NCBI GenBank assembly: GCA_034769895.1
Contig: JAWRYS010001514.1
Coordinates: 62,001-126,000 of the forward strand
Direction: 5' to 3'
Source: Magicicada septendecula
Taxonomy: Eukaryota > Arthropoda > Insecta > Hemiptera > Cicadidae
DNA: 64,000 nt
Below the pieces are notes generated by a model, which was given only the letters and a program-made list of their open reading frames with translations, had not been told where the DNA came from and made no database searches. Both the position numbers and the translations under genes were made by a program. Positions 22,833 through 34,167 of the stretch are shown piece by piece. The first letter of the stretch is position 1, and every line of letters begins with the position of its first letter.

Positions 22833-25074
22833 ATGGCTGACTTAAAGGAACAACATGCATCTGTGAAATTTTGTTTCCTGTTAGGGAAAACGGCAGCGGA
22901 GACAGTTGTAATGCTTAAAACAGCTTACAAGGAAGATGCTATGGGAAAAACACAAGTTTACGAGTGGTTTTCATATTTCAAAAATGGTGAAATGTCAATT
23001 GTAGACCTGCCTTGTTCTGGGCGATGCAAAACGGAAGAGAACATTGCGAGAATTCGTGAGCTGGTCATGGAAGATCGTCGCAGAACAACTGATGAACTTA
23101 CTGTTTTGACTGGAGTGTCTTGGAGTTCCTGCCAACGCATTTTAAGCGAGGATTTAAAAATGCATCGAGTGCAGCAAAGTATGTGCCTTGTGTGCTCACC
23201 CATGACCAAAAACAGACTCGATTGAATGTGTGCCGCGAATTGAAAGAACAGTTACAAAATGACCCTGATCTTTTTTCAAAAATAATTACTGGTGATGAAA
23301 GCTGGTGCTACGGATATGATCCAGAGACCAAACAGCAGTCAAGCCAGTGGAAATCGCAATCTTCCCCACGTCCCAAAAAGCCAAAACAAGTGAAGTCAAA
23401 TGTGAAGACGATGTTGATTTGTTTTTTTGATGCTAGTGGAATTGCTCACGCAGAATTGCTTCCTCTGCGTCAAAGTGTTAACCAGGAATTCTACCTGTCA
23501 GTATTGAAACATTTACATGACGCAGTGAGACGAAAACGCCCCGAGTTATGGCGGAGTGGGTGTTTCACCATGACAACGTGCCCGCCCACATGGCCTTGAG
23601 TGTGGGAAGTTTTCTGACAAAAAATGGCATTCTAACGGGACATTTAGGCCTACCCAGGGGTAATTTGGGGAAAAGAGTTCACGACATAATAATTGTAAAA
23701 TTTTATTTCTAAATTATAACGACGCATGCCGAGGGAACGAATTAGTGTCAAGGTCACCAGCGAAATGCAAGCGAGGCAGCTATTTTTAGCAGTACGAACT
23801 TTGACCTACATAATCAGAAGTCACGCCAGATGACGTCAGAGCCGCTTCACGTCACCGCTGGAATGTAGATTCAAATTAATAATACCGTCTAAAAACTGGC
23901 CTCAAAACTCAAAAGAACAAAAGATTGAAATCACGTGACTCCCCTTCTACTTCGGAAATTGAGACAGTAAATTTCGCCTGTCTACAATATTCCGTCGTGC
24001 TGTACAGCCGCAAAGTTCCGGAACAAATATACGGGCGCCTGTAACAGCAAAATATGTGAATTTACAACATGTACATTATTAATTAAAATGAAGTAAGTTA
24101 CGTCTTTAATTAACCATTTCAGTACGAGTGGTGAACAAAAAAGTGAAAAGGGAAGGTGCGAAATGAAGGCAAATACGTAAGGATGGACTGTTATGGACGA
24201 AAATTCAGATGAGTAACAAAATGAGGGGTAGAACAATATTTTAATAAGGGCTAAACCAAATTTCAGCATTATTATATATTTTTTAAACTGAGATCTCACA
24301 TAACGGAATGGGGTATGTATGAATGTGTGCGTGAATAAAAAAATGATAAAATAAGAAACGCTGGTTTGCAAAAAAGTAGATTTAAGTTTGTGTTAGTTTT
24401 CTTGCTATTTAAAAATTTATGAAATTTTTCCAATTTTCATTATATGGACATAATCATAGAATCGAAGTATTGTCTCTTTTTTATATAGATATCGTTAAAA
24501 ATCACATCAGAAGTAAGAGAGGGAGAAGGAATATTTTTTGATAAAAGATGGGAGAATGACATTAAATTGTTTTGTTTTATAATAAAAATGAATTGGACTA
24601 TAAATGTATAATAAAAGAAATCAAAAGCTGTATACAAATAATTAATCTGTTTTTATTGAAATAACCATTATGTTCTTCCGTTCGCCTCACCGAACCTGGG
24701 GAATTGGTAAGTACATTTTTTTTTTTTTTTTCTCATAGTTGGGAACAAGATGGCGTCCGAAATGTGGACATAAACAGTTAAGATAAATAAATAGTAAAAG
24801 TAATTTAAAGTTACAGCATGACCCAGCTTCCCCATCCCCCTACTCGCCAGACCTCGCTCTGTGCGACTTCTTTTTGTTTCCTCGCATGAAAAGAGAGCTT
24901 AAAGGAAAACGTTTTGTGGATGTGGAAGAAGAAAAGAAAAAAAAACGATGGAATCGCTAAAAGGCATTACTTTGGAAGAGTTCCAGACTGTTTCGAGAAG
25001 TGGAAAAAACGTCTAGACAAGTGCTTAGCTTCAAATGGAGAGTACTCTGAAAAAGATAAGTTTGTTAACTTGTA
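22833..25074 (+). pseudogene. mariner transposase, frameshifted and interrupted
   Basis: The start is MADLKEQHASVKFC at 22833, followed by the paired helix-turn-helix region (KTQVYEWFSYFKNG, then the GR..T..N). The catalytic aspartates are visible: TGDESW (Asp codon 23294-23296), HHDN (23572-23574) and CDFFLFP (24865-24867). Once the insertion is discounted, 34 residues separate the second and third, which defines mariner (DD34D). Frameshifts occur near 23172, near 23555-23570 and in the C run at 24836-24840. The solo LTR splits the gene after 23630. The C-terminal end (FEKWKKRLDKCLASNGEYSE) is present. It cannot make active transposase. Confidence 0.93.
23631..24815. mobile_element. solo LTR inserted in the mariner
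   Basis: It starts TCTAACGGGACA (a single change from the usual TGTAACGGGACA) and ends AAAGTTACA. TGTAAC...GTTACA are complementary LTR ends. The mariner codons GGC AT are duplicated as GCAT on both sides (23627-23630 and 24816-24819), a 4-bp target duplication. There is no internal region, primer-binding site or polypurine tract, so this is one LTR left after recombination. The 1185-bp length is long but normal. The minus-strand ORF at 23982-24371 has no recognisable features. Confidence 0.85.
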
Positions 25075-25133
25075 AAAATAGATTAAACTGTTTATATTTG
25101 AAAATTTCGGTTATTTTTGGGTCCCCCCTCATA

Positions 25134-25375
25134 TGTACAACCCACCTTAGCCGGTATATTTTGATTATCCTGACAATGTCCGGCTCTTTGTAAAGATGGT
25201 ATAGTTCATAATTATAGCGCCTCTGCCACATTCCATTTTCTTGTTCTGATCTACATACTGTTCTTAGAATACGTCTTTCAAAGTAACCTAGAAGTCTTTC
25301 GCTATTTTTTGTCACTGTCCAGGTTTCTGAAGCATATGTCAGCACTGGCCTGATAAGTGTTTTGTAAATTTTATA
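25134..25375 (-). mobile_element. LINE relic, 5' part (split by a mariner)
   Basis: The minus strand reads LTYASETWTVTKNSERLLGY, then FERRILRTV, RRYNYELYHLYKEPDIV and IKIYRLRWVVHM. This is the classic LINE sequence (LTYGSE.WT, FERK.LR, the YNEELY.LYKEPDIV..IK..RLRW.GH run). It joins the fragment at 22400-22642 once the mariner is discounted. Confidence 0.88.
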
Positions 25376-27674
25376 TTATTAGTCTAAGAAAAAATAATTT
25401 TGGCAATTTAACTGGTATAACTAAATATTTCAGATTCTCAATATATATTACAAAAACACGCTATGTGTGTTCAGTCTGATTATATAACTTTCCTAATTCA
25501 TACATTTTTTTATCTACTGTAAATATAATATTACTTAAACTTTTACTAATAGCAATGTTAATAATTAATAAACATTTTACTTTAATTTTTATTTTTAATA
25601 ATTTTATTACACACTTATATAAAAATTAACAATTAGTAATTGTTAATTACTAATTAACAGTTTTTAATTGTATTAATTTTATGAACTGTATTATTCTATT
25701 AGTAACGCCAGTTTTAAAATTAGCACACAATTTAGTAGAAATTACAAAACACACCTAATGATGTATACAACATTTAACACTCATATCATCTCTCGTTCAC
25801 CCGCAGTCCCTCAGTTTTTTTTTTCTGAGAGCTGGCCAAGCATACTGACATGCACAATTGTACAACTATAATATGTACATAACATTACATCACTATAACT
25901 TTGCTTTCATTTCACACACTGCAGACAAATTGGCACAAATCATTTTTCTTTTTATAAAAGAAACTTATTTATTTTGAAAATGGTAACATATCAATTCAGT
26001 TTAATGTGTAAACCATACTTGTGTAAATTTTCTGTGTAGTTACACGTAGCAAATACACTAGTGTGTATGAGAATTACATATACACGGTCACAACTGTAAA
26101 AGTTAAGTTATTAAGTAACAATTGGTTGGCCATGTTTTGAATCCTTATATAGATTTCATCTTTGGCAGTATATATTCCCCGTTCTAACTGTGCAAATAGT
26201 TCAGGTCCCATCAAATCAGATGAAACATTGTTTGAGTGGTTATTTGATGTTTTTTTTTAACTTATCGTAAGTCTTCTTTAAGGGTCTTTTATATTTACTT
26301 TTACTATTTTTTCATTAAATAAATACGTTTATTTTATTAACTTGACACTTATGACCTAATTAATTTCCTGTGTCCAGTGTATTAAGAATACTGTCACCCT
26401 TAATTAATATTGCATTCTGGCTCTCACAGAAAATTATAAACACAGAATTCATTTGAAAACAGAAGAACATACATATAACTGTACAAATTACAAAAATTTA
26501 ACAGTACAATTAAAATAACAGATGTCACACATTAATAAATTCAGAAGGGTAAAATATGTTTACAAATTAAAAATAACAATAATAAATTTGAAAAGGAAGA
26601 AAAAGAAGGGTTCAATAATTTGAAAAGAGTTGTCCAACAATTTAGTTAATGACAGTCAAGATGAAAATAAGAGCTGCTGATAGGCTTTTGAACATGCAGC
26701 ATTACAAATTATGTAACTGTATGAATTTCTTCATACATAATTAAGAAAATAAATAAAGTATTCACAAATATAAGGATAAAATTCCTGACAATAAAGTTCA
26801 TGAACTTGCTTGCTGCAGTACATCTGTCACAGCACAAAATGACCTAGCCTATTATGTGAAAGTCCTGAAAAAAGGATAATGAAAAAATAAATGTAAAAAC
26901 CTGGTCTCTTGCCAGCAATTCAATTGTAACGCATTTGTTTACTCAGCTTAACACGATCTGTGACCTGAGTTTTTAGCAGAGAAGAAATCATTTGAAAAAA
27001 AAACACCCTATCCACCAGATGATGTACAGTTATAACTTCTCCTCTATATAACTCAAAACTTGGAAGGTACACATTTTTATGATATTGATGACAACAATAC
27101 AACAACAACAACAACAATAGTTCTAAAAGAAGTTATGAAAAAAACAATGCCAAACCTGCTTTGAAGGATATACTAGATACTAGCATCCAAGCAGTATCTT
27201 CTAAAGGAGATTAGTTTGAAGAGGACTACAAAGATATACAACAAACGTAAATAAAATATATTACAACATTTATTGCTGCAAATTTGTGAACTTTATTATC
27301 ACACTTTGAGCACACTCAGTGCAGCTTGTAATGTGTGTACATTCTTGTAATGTCTATACGTTCAAAACCTTGGACCTCTCCCAGATACACCCATGAAACA
27401 TGGCATATAACTTTGTGTCATACACACATCACAAGTCATGTTAGCCAATCTTACGTTTGTTTCCTATTCATTACAGTTTCATTACCAAGTATCATGCATG
27501 TGAAGTTAATTTATTTGACATTATTTTACTATAATTCCATAAGGTTGGAAGAGATAAGGTTGTTAAGTGGAAAACACTTTACACATAAAAGGCATACTTG
27601 CAATGAAACTAAACAAATAAATATACAACAACGCAGGCTTAGAACATCTACAGTACACAGTAAAAGATTTATAA
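25376..27674. other. intergenic AT-rich DNA
   Basis: Very AT-rich. No gene, terminal repeat or conserved motif is seen. A short CAA run lies near 27097-27116. Confidence 0.35.
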
Positions 27675-27678
27675 TTAA

Positions 27679-28426
27679 GGGGACCAGGTCATGAAGGCCG
27701 GTTCCATGTTAATTAAATGGAAGTGTCGCTTATCAGTTAGGTACACATATTTCAAAAACCATTCAAGATATTTTGATGAAACTTTTTTCTGCTGAAAGAT
27801 AAATCCAATGGAGCATACTGTAGACCTAATTAAATACATGTACTGATAAAAGAATACTTAGGGTGATTTTTCCAATATAGTACTTAGAAAAACTAAATTA
27901 ATACTTCTTTTTGAAAACATATTAAATATTTATATAAGGTATCATAAAAATTGTTGGTTCATTATAATAAGTGTTATGAAGCAAACATAATAAAAAATTC
28001 AAGTCTCTAGCACGTTCCAGTACCTAAACATGAAAAATATGGACTTCCGGAAATGTCGTTTAAAGTTTTATAATGTTTTATTCAAATGCACCTGCACTAT
28101 ACACTTCTTCATTACTCTCATTTCCCTTCCTTTTTAGCTGCCGTTTTTTTACTCTGTTCTCTTTACTTCTTTCCAGAACACTTATTTGCTTCCAGAATCC
28201 TTATTTATAGCTAACAATATTATTATAAAATACTGAAACGTTTGTTTGAAAGAAGTCAATGGCATCACGCTGGGTGACTTCACACAAAATAAACATGTAA
28301 GATGATATGAAAAAAAAATGTTTGGTATAACAATATATATATATCATTTTAAACAAAAAGAAAAGGAGATTTTTTATGTTAAAAACTAAAATTAATTTTT
28401 TTGTACTTTTTCATGACCTGGTCCCC
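27679..28426. mobile_element. inverted-repeat element flanked by TTAA
   Basis: The ends form a perfect inverted repeat, GGGGACCAGGTCATGAA at 27679-27695 and its complement at 28410-28426. Both are flanked by TTAA (27675-27678 and 28427-28430). TTAA flanks suggest piggyBac. However, the G-rich termini are the reverse of the usual C-rich piggyBac ends, so a TA-targeting element with TAAGGGG ends is also possible. The 748-bp interior has no transposase ORF, so it is non-autonomous. Confidence 0.75.
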
Positions 28427-28430
28427 TTAA

Positions 28431-29063
28431 GTAGTCTGATATTACTATTGTCTATATGGTTGTTGTAATTGAAGGAAATTAATTATTGTACAAGAAAAAA
28501 GTTTGACACTTCTTGTTCCATCCAGTTAATGAGCACTAATTTTCTGTAAGTAAACAAAAATAAAAATCATAAAATCACAGCTTCTACAGTACTTGCAATT
28601 TATACTGCCAACAACCTGAGCTGAGAGGTGGGTGAAGTGAAATGAACCAAGCATCAAGCTGAAACTGAGCGGTTATACAAATAATGCTCTTATCACATGC
28701 CAAAACATTTTGCTTCACAGCTTTGTTCAAAACATTTAAAAAATACATTATACATTATTCATATCCTTTGTTTAAAGTTTACATTTAGCCACACTACAGA
28801 TAATATACACAAAGACAATGCTTAACACAAAGCAAATAATTTGAGTTTTAAAAATAATCCCTAATAAATGCAATAATATCAGCTATTTACAATGGAGTAG
28901 GTACAAATATTTTATGTAACAGTATCAGTATTTTTACTACAAACATACAAATTATTCAGTGCTATTTACGTAGTATTTTACTATACAATCTATTTCAATT
29001 TATATAAGATGTTACATACATACAAATGTATGCATATATCTAGTTAATCTCTTTCATATTGTT

Positions 29064-29115
<52 letters not shown>

Positions 29116-29825
29116 CAGCAAATATCTCACTAACAATATCTAGAAACGTGCGTCAAAAGAGAGCACATAAAAATTTATAGTATGTAAAAAAATAAGAAAA
29201 AGAAAGTTTTTTATAAAGATAACACTTTTGCACCCAGAACTAAACACAGAAGATCAAATTTGGCATGAGTACAGTTCATAAAATATGCCGTAAAAGTGGT
29301 CACATTTTATTAAAATTGTAATTAGGAAAATTAAAACGTTAAAAAATATATACATTTTTGTCATTGTCTCACACTTTCTTCCTATTTTTTTAAAACTTAG
29401 TGCAATGATTTCCAAAAATTTTTACTCCCCTATACCTGAATTACTATAATGTCCCTAATACTATTACTTTTTACTTACATGGTGTAAAAAAGCTCTGTGA
29501 TGACTGAAGAAAATAGAAAATCTACTTATAAAAATAATGAAAAACAGGCAGTAAAATTCTTTCCTTCTTATTGTAATCTCACAGTTGGGTTATTCCAAAA
29601 AGTCATTTTATGTTTACTCTGAAAGGCCAACAACTGTAAACTGAAATATAAACATAATTATATACTGTACTACCTAATTAAATTAAATTTAATCTGCATT
29701 TAACATGTTACAAAAAAAACATCACAATGGAAGAATTTTTACTTACGATATTTAAAATTTACTTTTACGGTGTTAATGCATCAACAGTACTAAAGAAGGT
29801 GCTCACAAAAAAATAAAGGTAAGAC
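28431..29825. other. intergenic AT-rich DNA with an AT microsatellite
   Basis: No gene is recognised. An (AT)n run occupies 29067-29112. Confidence 0.4.
29067..29112. repeat. (AT)n microsatellite
   Basis: An uninterrupted AT dinucleotide run of about 46 bp. Confidence 0.95.
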
Positions 29826-29829
29826 AAAG

Positions 29830-31104
29830 TGTAACAGTACAAAATTGTCTGTATCGGAATAATGGGATGTAAGGGTACTTTTATTGTGAATTTTATTGTA
29901 ATCATCAAGTTAAATCAGACAAGGTTAGTTTTGACCCAAGTCCCAAATAATATGTAAATTCACCGGTGGAGAGCCGATCCAAGGTCAGAGGCGTACGAGC
30001 AAATTGAAACAACGATAATGGCAGTGTTAGGCGCTAAAAACTGACAATACTGACTTTCTATTGGTCCACGATAATAAATCGTCACCAAAACAATGACGAG
30101 TTAAAAAACCATTACGTATTAACCAGACGGAAGCGAAAAGAACAATAGACAATGACGTCAGGCGCAACAAATTTGCATACTAATTGTGCCGGCTTCCGCC
30201 CAGTTCAACAACAGCAGCCACCGAGCCTATACGCTCGCCACAGTGCAGTGGGCAAAATTTTGCCAATTATGTAATATTTACTAAACAACATGCAATAGCT
30301 CTTTACAGAAGTTTAACAGTAACTATACTCGAGTCAGTGAACAGTTTTAAAAATGAATTTCAATTAAAATCAGTGGGCACAACAACACGAATTTCGGCCG
30401 ACCACCTGCCTAATCGCCATGAAGAGGAATCTACGCCGCTTCAGTCACAGGAAAGTCCCTAGTCAAATTATTTTATAAATTCTAAATTACATTTTAAATG
30501 AGCTCAAGCCATACTTTAAATACACATGTGTAAATTTTCAGAGAGAGTGAGAGAGTGAGAGAGATAGAGTGTGTGATTAAGTTGATCAACTTCAATATAA
30601 CATGAGGCGTTGGTTTGTGAAGTTAACGAATTGTGAGTATCATTAAAATATAAAGAAAACAATAAAGTTCATCAATGCTAGCAGTAATGAAATTGAAAGA
30701 AATAATGGTAACCAAATCATGAATCTATGTACGTAACCTTGAACCGAAGGCAAGGCGAGATGAGATCGCCGCCATTTTGAAATTTTACAATTACCAAAAT
30801 ACATATGTGTATTAAGATACAACACATTTTGATAAATACAATCAAGTTCGTTATATTAATGTGTGTACCTCATTATTTCAATACCCTGTAACCACTGCCT
30901 CTGTCTACTTAACGACATTCTGGACCCAAAGCCTAATGAGTTTAACTGAGCTAAACAAGTGTGATTCCGGTGACAAGATAAATTATGCAAATTACATAAA
31001 TTTTGACTTTATTACTTTATTATTATTATTACAAATTATGTGTAACTTAACAGATTGCGCCCAGAACAGGGACATTATTACTACAGATTATTTGTAACTT
31101 AACA
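29830..31104 (+). repeat. 5' LTR
   Basis: It runs from TGTAACAGTACAAAATTG to ACTTAACA (1275 bp). It differs from the 3' LTR mainly by an extra GAGAGTGA-type unit near 30545 and a few point changes. Short ORFs inside it recur in the other LTR only because the LTRs are copies. Confidence 0.93.
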
Positions 31105-31106
31105 GA

Positions 31107-31125
31107 TGGCAGCCCGAACTTGGAC
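31107..31125 (+). promoter_or_regulatory. primer-binding site, tRNA-Lys-like
   Basis: TGGCAGCCCGAACTTGGAC begins two bases after the 5' LTR. It resembles the lysine-tRNA primer-binding sequence TGGCGCCCGAACAGGGAC with a few changes. A second, better-matching but displaced copy lies inside the LTR at 31055-31073. Confidence 0.65.
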
Positions 31126-31293
31126 TTTATATATAAATAAAAATATATAAATAAGCAGACAAGCAGAGGTTAGACGGGTAATGAAACATACGAAAAAAAA
31201 AATAGAGGTTACCTGTATAGGTTATGTATGGTACGAGTAGAGTATAACACAACAACTAAAATAAATTTAGTATTGTTAATATAATAAAAAGAA

Positions 31294-31905
31294 ATGGCAA
31301 ACAGTAATGAGACGAGTAGAACAGAATCAGAAATGATGGGTGATAGTATTTGTTCAACACCAGCCCCAACAAAAAGAGTTGAGGAAAATGACATAATAAG
31401 AATGATGAAACTGCTTTTCAATGAGCAGAGCATCAAATTTGATACTAAATTAGACAATTTTAACAAAAAATTAAACCAATTTGATGTACAATTGAATGAC
31501 ATCAAAAAAGAAATTAAAAAACAAGGTTGCAATTTTGACAAAAGATTAAGTGAAATATGTACAAAGTTAGAAAAAATAGAATTAGAAAAGAAGAAATTAG
31601 AATTAAACAAAGTTGGAGTGAACGAAGAGGACAAGGTAAGTGGGGTAGAAAATTACGATAAAATAGATGAAAATATAGTAATAGGTGATAATAGTGTGGA
31701 TGTTGATAGTATAAATGAAATTTTATGGGGAATAGAATATAATAATAAAGGAATGATAGTGTGTTTTGAAGGTTTAAAGAGTGGGTGTAAAGAGAGATAT
31801 ATTGAGAGAGAGAAGTGTTATTGGGAGAGTTATTATGAGAGATATTTTAAAAGAGAGAGATGTTTTGAAAGTGAGAGATATTGTGAGAGAAATAGAGATT
31901 TGTAA
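31294..31905 (+). CDS. Gag-like coiled-coil ORF of the LTR element
   Basis: 203 codons. Residues ~35-115 form a strongly charged, heptad-like coiled coil (MMKLLFNEQSIKFDTKLDNF and onward, rich in K, E, N, L and I). The N terminus is Ser/Thr/Glu-rich. The C-terminal part is Arg/Glu/Tyr-rich and repetitive (ERY.ERE units encoded by a GAGAGA-rich stretch), possibly low-complexity or frame-drifted. There is no zinc knuckle, major homology region or protease. By position it is a Gag remnant or reduced Gag, but that is inference. It ends TAA one base before the next ATG. Confidence 0.6.
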   Translation: MANSNETSRTESEMMGDSICSTPAPTKRVEENDIIRMMKLLFNEQSIKFDTKLDNFNKKLNQFDVQLNDIKKEIKKQGCNFDKRLSEICTKLEKIELEKKKLELNKVGVNEEDKVSGVENYDKIDENIVIGDNSVDVDSINEILWGIEYNNKGMIVCFEGLKSGCKERYIEREKCYWESYYERYFKRERCFESERYCERNRDL

Positions 31906-31906
31906 G

Positions 31907-32260
31907 ATGAGTAGAACTTATGAAGAATTTATGGAAAGGTTAGGAGTAGAGATGATTGATAATAAAAATAAGTACTTACCTTGGGTTGAAGCTGATATAG
32001 CAGTAGGAGAAGATGATAATGGAAATAATGACTTAGTAACTTATCTGATTGTGACTAATTATACTGAAGGTGACAGGACCATAACCGATCGTGACAAGTT
32101 GTATGATAAATTGATATGGAATAACCCTATTAATTATGATAGTTTTGTAGAATATAAAAATTTAAATAAGTACTGTATTCATGATGGTGATATAATGTTT
32201 TCCAGGAAAAATAAGTTGTATAGACTTAAGATAAGATTATTATTTGACGATATGGGGTAG
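31907..32260 (+). CDS. second ORF of the LTR element, unknown function
   Basis: It starts at ATG 31907, one base after the TAA of the preceding ORF (TAAGATG), in the +1 frame. The open frame extends upstream to 31781, so a frameshift product is also possible. The 117 residues begin MSRTYEEFMERLGVEM and are acidic with aromatic residues (LPWVEADIAV, NYDSFVEYKN). No known retroelement domain is seen. It may be a second Gag piece. Confidence 0.5.
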   Translation: MSRTYEEFMERLGVEMIDNKNKYLPWVEADIAVGEDDNGNNDLVTYLIVTNYTEGDRTITDRDKLYDKLIWNNPINYDSFVEYKNLNKYCIHDGDIMFSRKNKLYRLKIRLLFDDMG

Positions 32261-34129
32261 TTGTGTATTGTTTTTTGTGTTATGAACATTTAATTGTGTG
32301 GACTGTGTTTTTAAAAATGGACTGATTATGGTAAATGATTTCATGATTATGTGAATTGTATATTTTTGTGTATTGATGTCTATGTATTTGTGTATTTTTG
32401 CTGTTGTGTATTTTATGTAATTTTTATGTAAACATGTATTGTAGGATTTTAAATAACTAAAGGAAGTTTATATGATATTATGAGATTCAGGTTATAAGGG
32501 TTAGTAAATGATTAAGCAGGTAATAGATTTGGGTATTGAGAGGTATTGTTGTTAGTAGATAAGTGATGAATTTTCTAGTGGTATATTAAGGTGAGATGTT
32601 GTAAAGAGTTTGGGGATAGTGATAAATAAGGGCATTGGAGTTAGTCAAATAGAGTTAATGGGAGTTAGGGAAAATAAAGTGTTGAGATGCTGATAATGTA
32701 TAAAGAGGTGTTAGATATTTTAGGGACACAGTGGTTAGCGATTATATGTAGAGGGGAGTAATGTGGATGGTAATTATATTTGTTGTTGTTGGTGATATTT
32801 TGTAATAAGGGTATTGGTGTAGGAGTCCAACGAGAGATGTTGAGACGGGAGTGGATCGTTGTGTGCCGGAAAGGGTTATCTGAAAGGGTCAGGAACCGAT
32901 AAGGGAATGAGTTGGTTAGAGGGAATACACACATACTAGTACAAAAATGAGCGGTGCCAGAGGTTTTAAATGGGATTTGTGAAGGGGGTTATTATAGAGA
33001 TATTGGTGTCATAATGTATTAATGGTTAGAAGCGGTTGTTAGTAGAAAAAAGGAGGGGTAGTAAGGTTAGATTGACAATGCCAAAATAAGATATAGAGAA
33101 AAATGAATAATAGAGAGTCACCCAAACTAAATAAGGATAAAAGGGTTAGAAGAGAAAATTCATAGCAGAAAGGTAAGGTAAATGGAAAGGTAATGATCAA
33201 TCTGAAATTTTTGTTGTTGTATAGAATATAAATGAATGTTAAATATTAAAAGTTGAATAGAGAAATGTTGATAGGAAAAATGTTATAAAATTTTGTTACA
33301 AGTTATGTAAATATGAATTAAGTAATGTGAATTGTTCAATGTTAGTGTTTAATGCTTATGATGTACCATGTTTTATTATGATAGAGTGTGTGGCTAGGAG
33401 GCTACTAGAAGGGTAGTGACCATAACAATATTAAATTTTGTGTTATAGTAACCAGTCTCTGGAAAAAATGATTCTGTTGAAAGGGGTTGAAATTAAAGCA
33501 AAGAAATAAATAAAGAAAATTAGTTAGTATGGAAGTAGTGCCATGATAGATAAATATATTGAAGTTATTTGAAATAAATGAATGAAAATAATAGTTGTTG
33601 TTTGCAAGTTAAGAGTTGTTTTGTGCTAAGTATAAGAATATAAATTTCATGATGAGAGAGGTAATTTGATGTTGACTAGAGTCAGAGAACTTGATAAGAA
33701 TATATAGGAGTATTGAAAATAAGAAGGTTGATCTGTCCTAAATCTTGTTATAATTTGGAGTTATTTGGTAGTTTATAAATAAATGAAACCAACGCCTCAA
33801 ATCACAAACCAATGCATCTAAGAGGAAACATATCAGTTGCGGATATGTAAATGAATAAGGCCACTGTTTTAAAATTTTGTATTGAATGTTTCAGAGTTTT
33901 ATGGTGTTGTGACCGCGGTCCTGCGCTGACCGGAGCGTCAGAACAGGGGCGTACAGTGCCTCATGGCCTTATGGTGTAGGGATCTCTCAGGAGAAGTCCA
34001 GTAAGGTCAGACGGGTACGATCGACACTATGGAACCAAGGGTAAGTGATGGAGATTTTCTTTTTATTAACACTACAGGGGGTTGTGGAACATATCTGAAC
34101 TGATCCTTTTAGAAAAGTGTGAATGAGTC
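32261..34129. other. non-coding interior of the LTR element
   Basis: 1.9 kb with a strong G/A/T bias on the plus strand and no long ORF. It contains no pol motif in any frame. A GC-rich patch lies at 33905-34060. Confidence 0.6.
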
Positions 34130-34167
34130 AATGAAAGTTTTTGTGTCTCGACACAAAACCTTTCATT
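34130..34167 (+). other. 18-bp-stem hairpin beside the polypurine tract
   Basis: 34130-34147 and 34150-34167 are inverted repeats with one mismatch and a 2-nt loop, directly before the polypurine tract. No such structure is needed by standard LTR retrotransposons. Confidence 0.85.

Larger units (their letters stand above)
22643..25131 (+). mobile_element. mariner element (DD34D) carrying a solo LTR
   Basis: The inverted ends TGAGTGGAGACCCAAAAATA and TGAGGGGGGACCCAAAAATA (complement of the right end) are flanked by TA (22641-22642 and 25132-25133). Without the 1.19-kb inserted LTR and one copy of its 4-bp target duplication, the element is about 1.3 kb, the normal mariner length. The transposase lies on the plus strand and is broken. 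The element sits inside a LINE relic, between the codons for VVHM and ERME. Confidence 0.93.

Noticed and set aside
23982..24371. 129-residue minus-strand ORF in the solo LTR
   Set aside because: Rich in F, I, Y and H, as expected from AT-rich DNA. No domain and it lies in an LTR.
30184..30462. 92-residue ORF conserved at 34532-34810
   Set aside because: Conserved only because both copies lie in the two LTRs of one young element. No domain, and other LTR ORFs behave the same.
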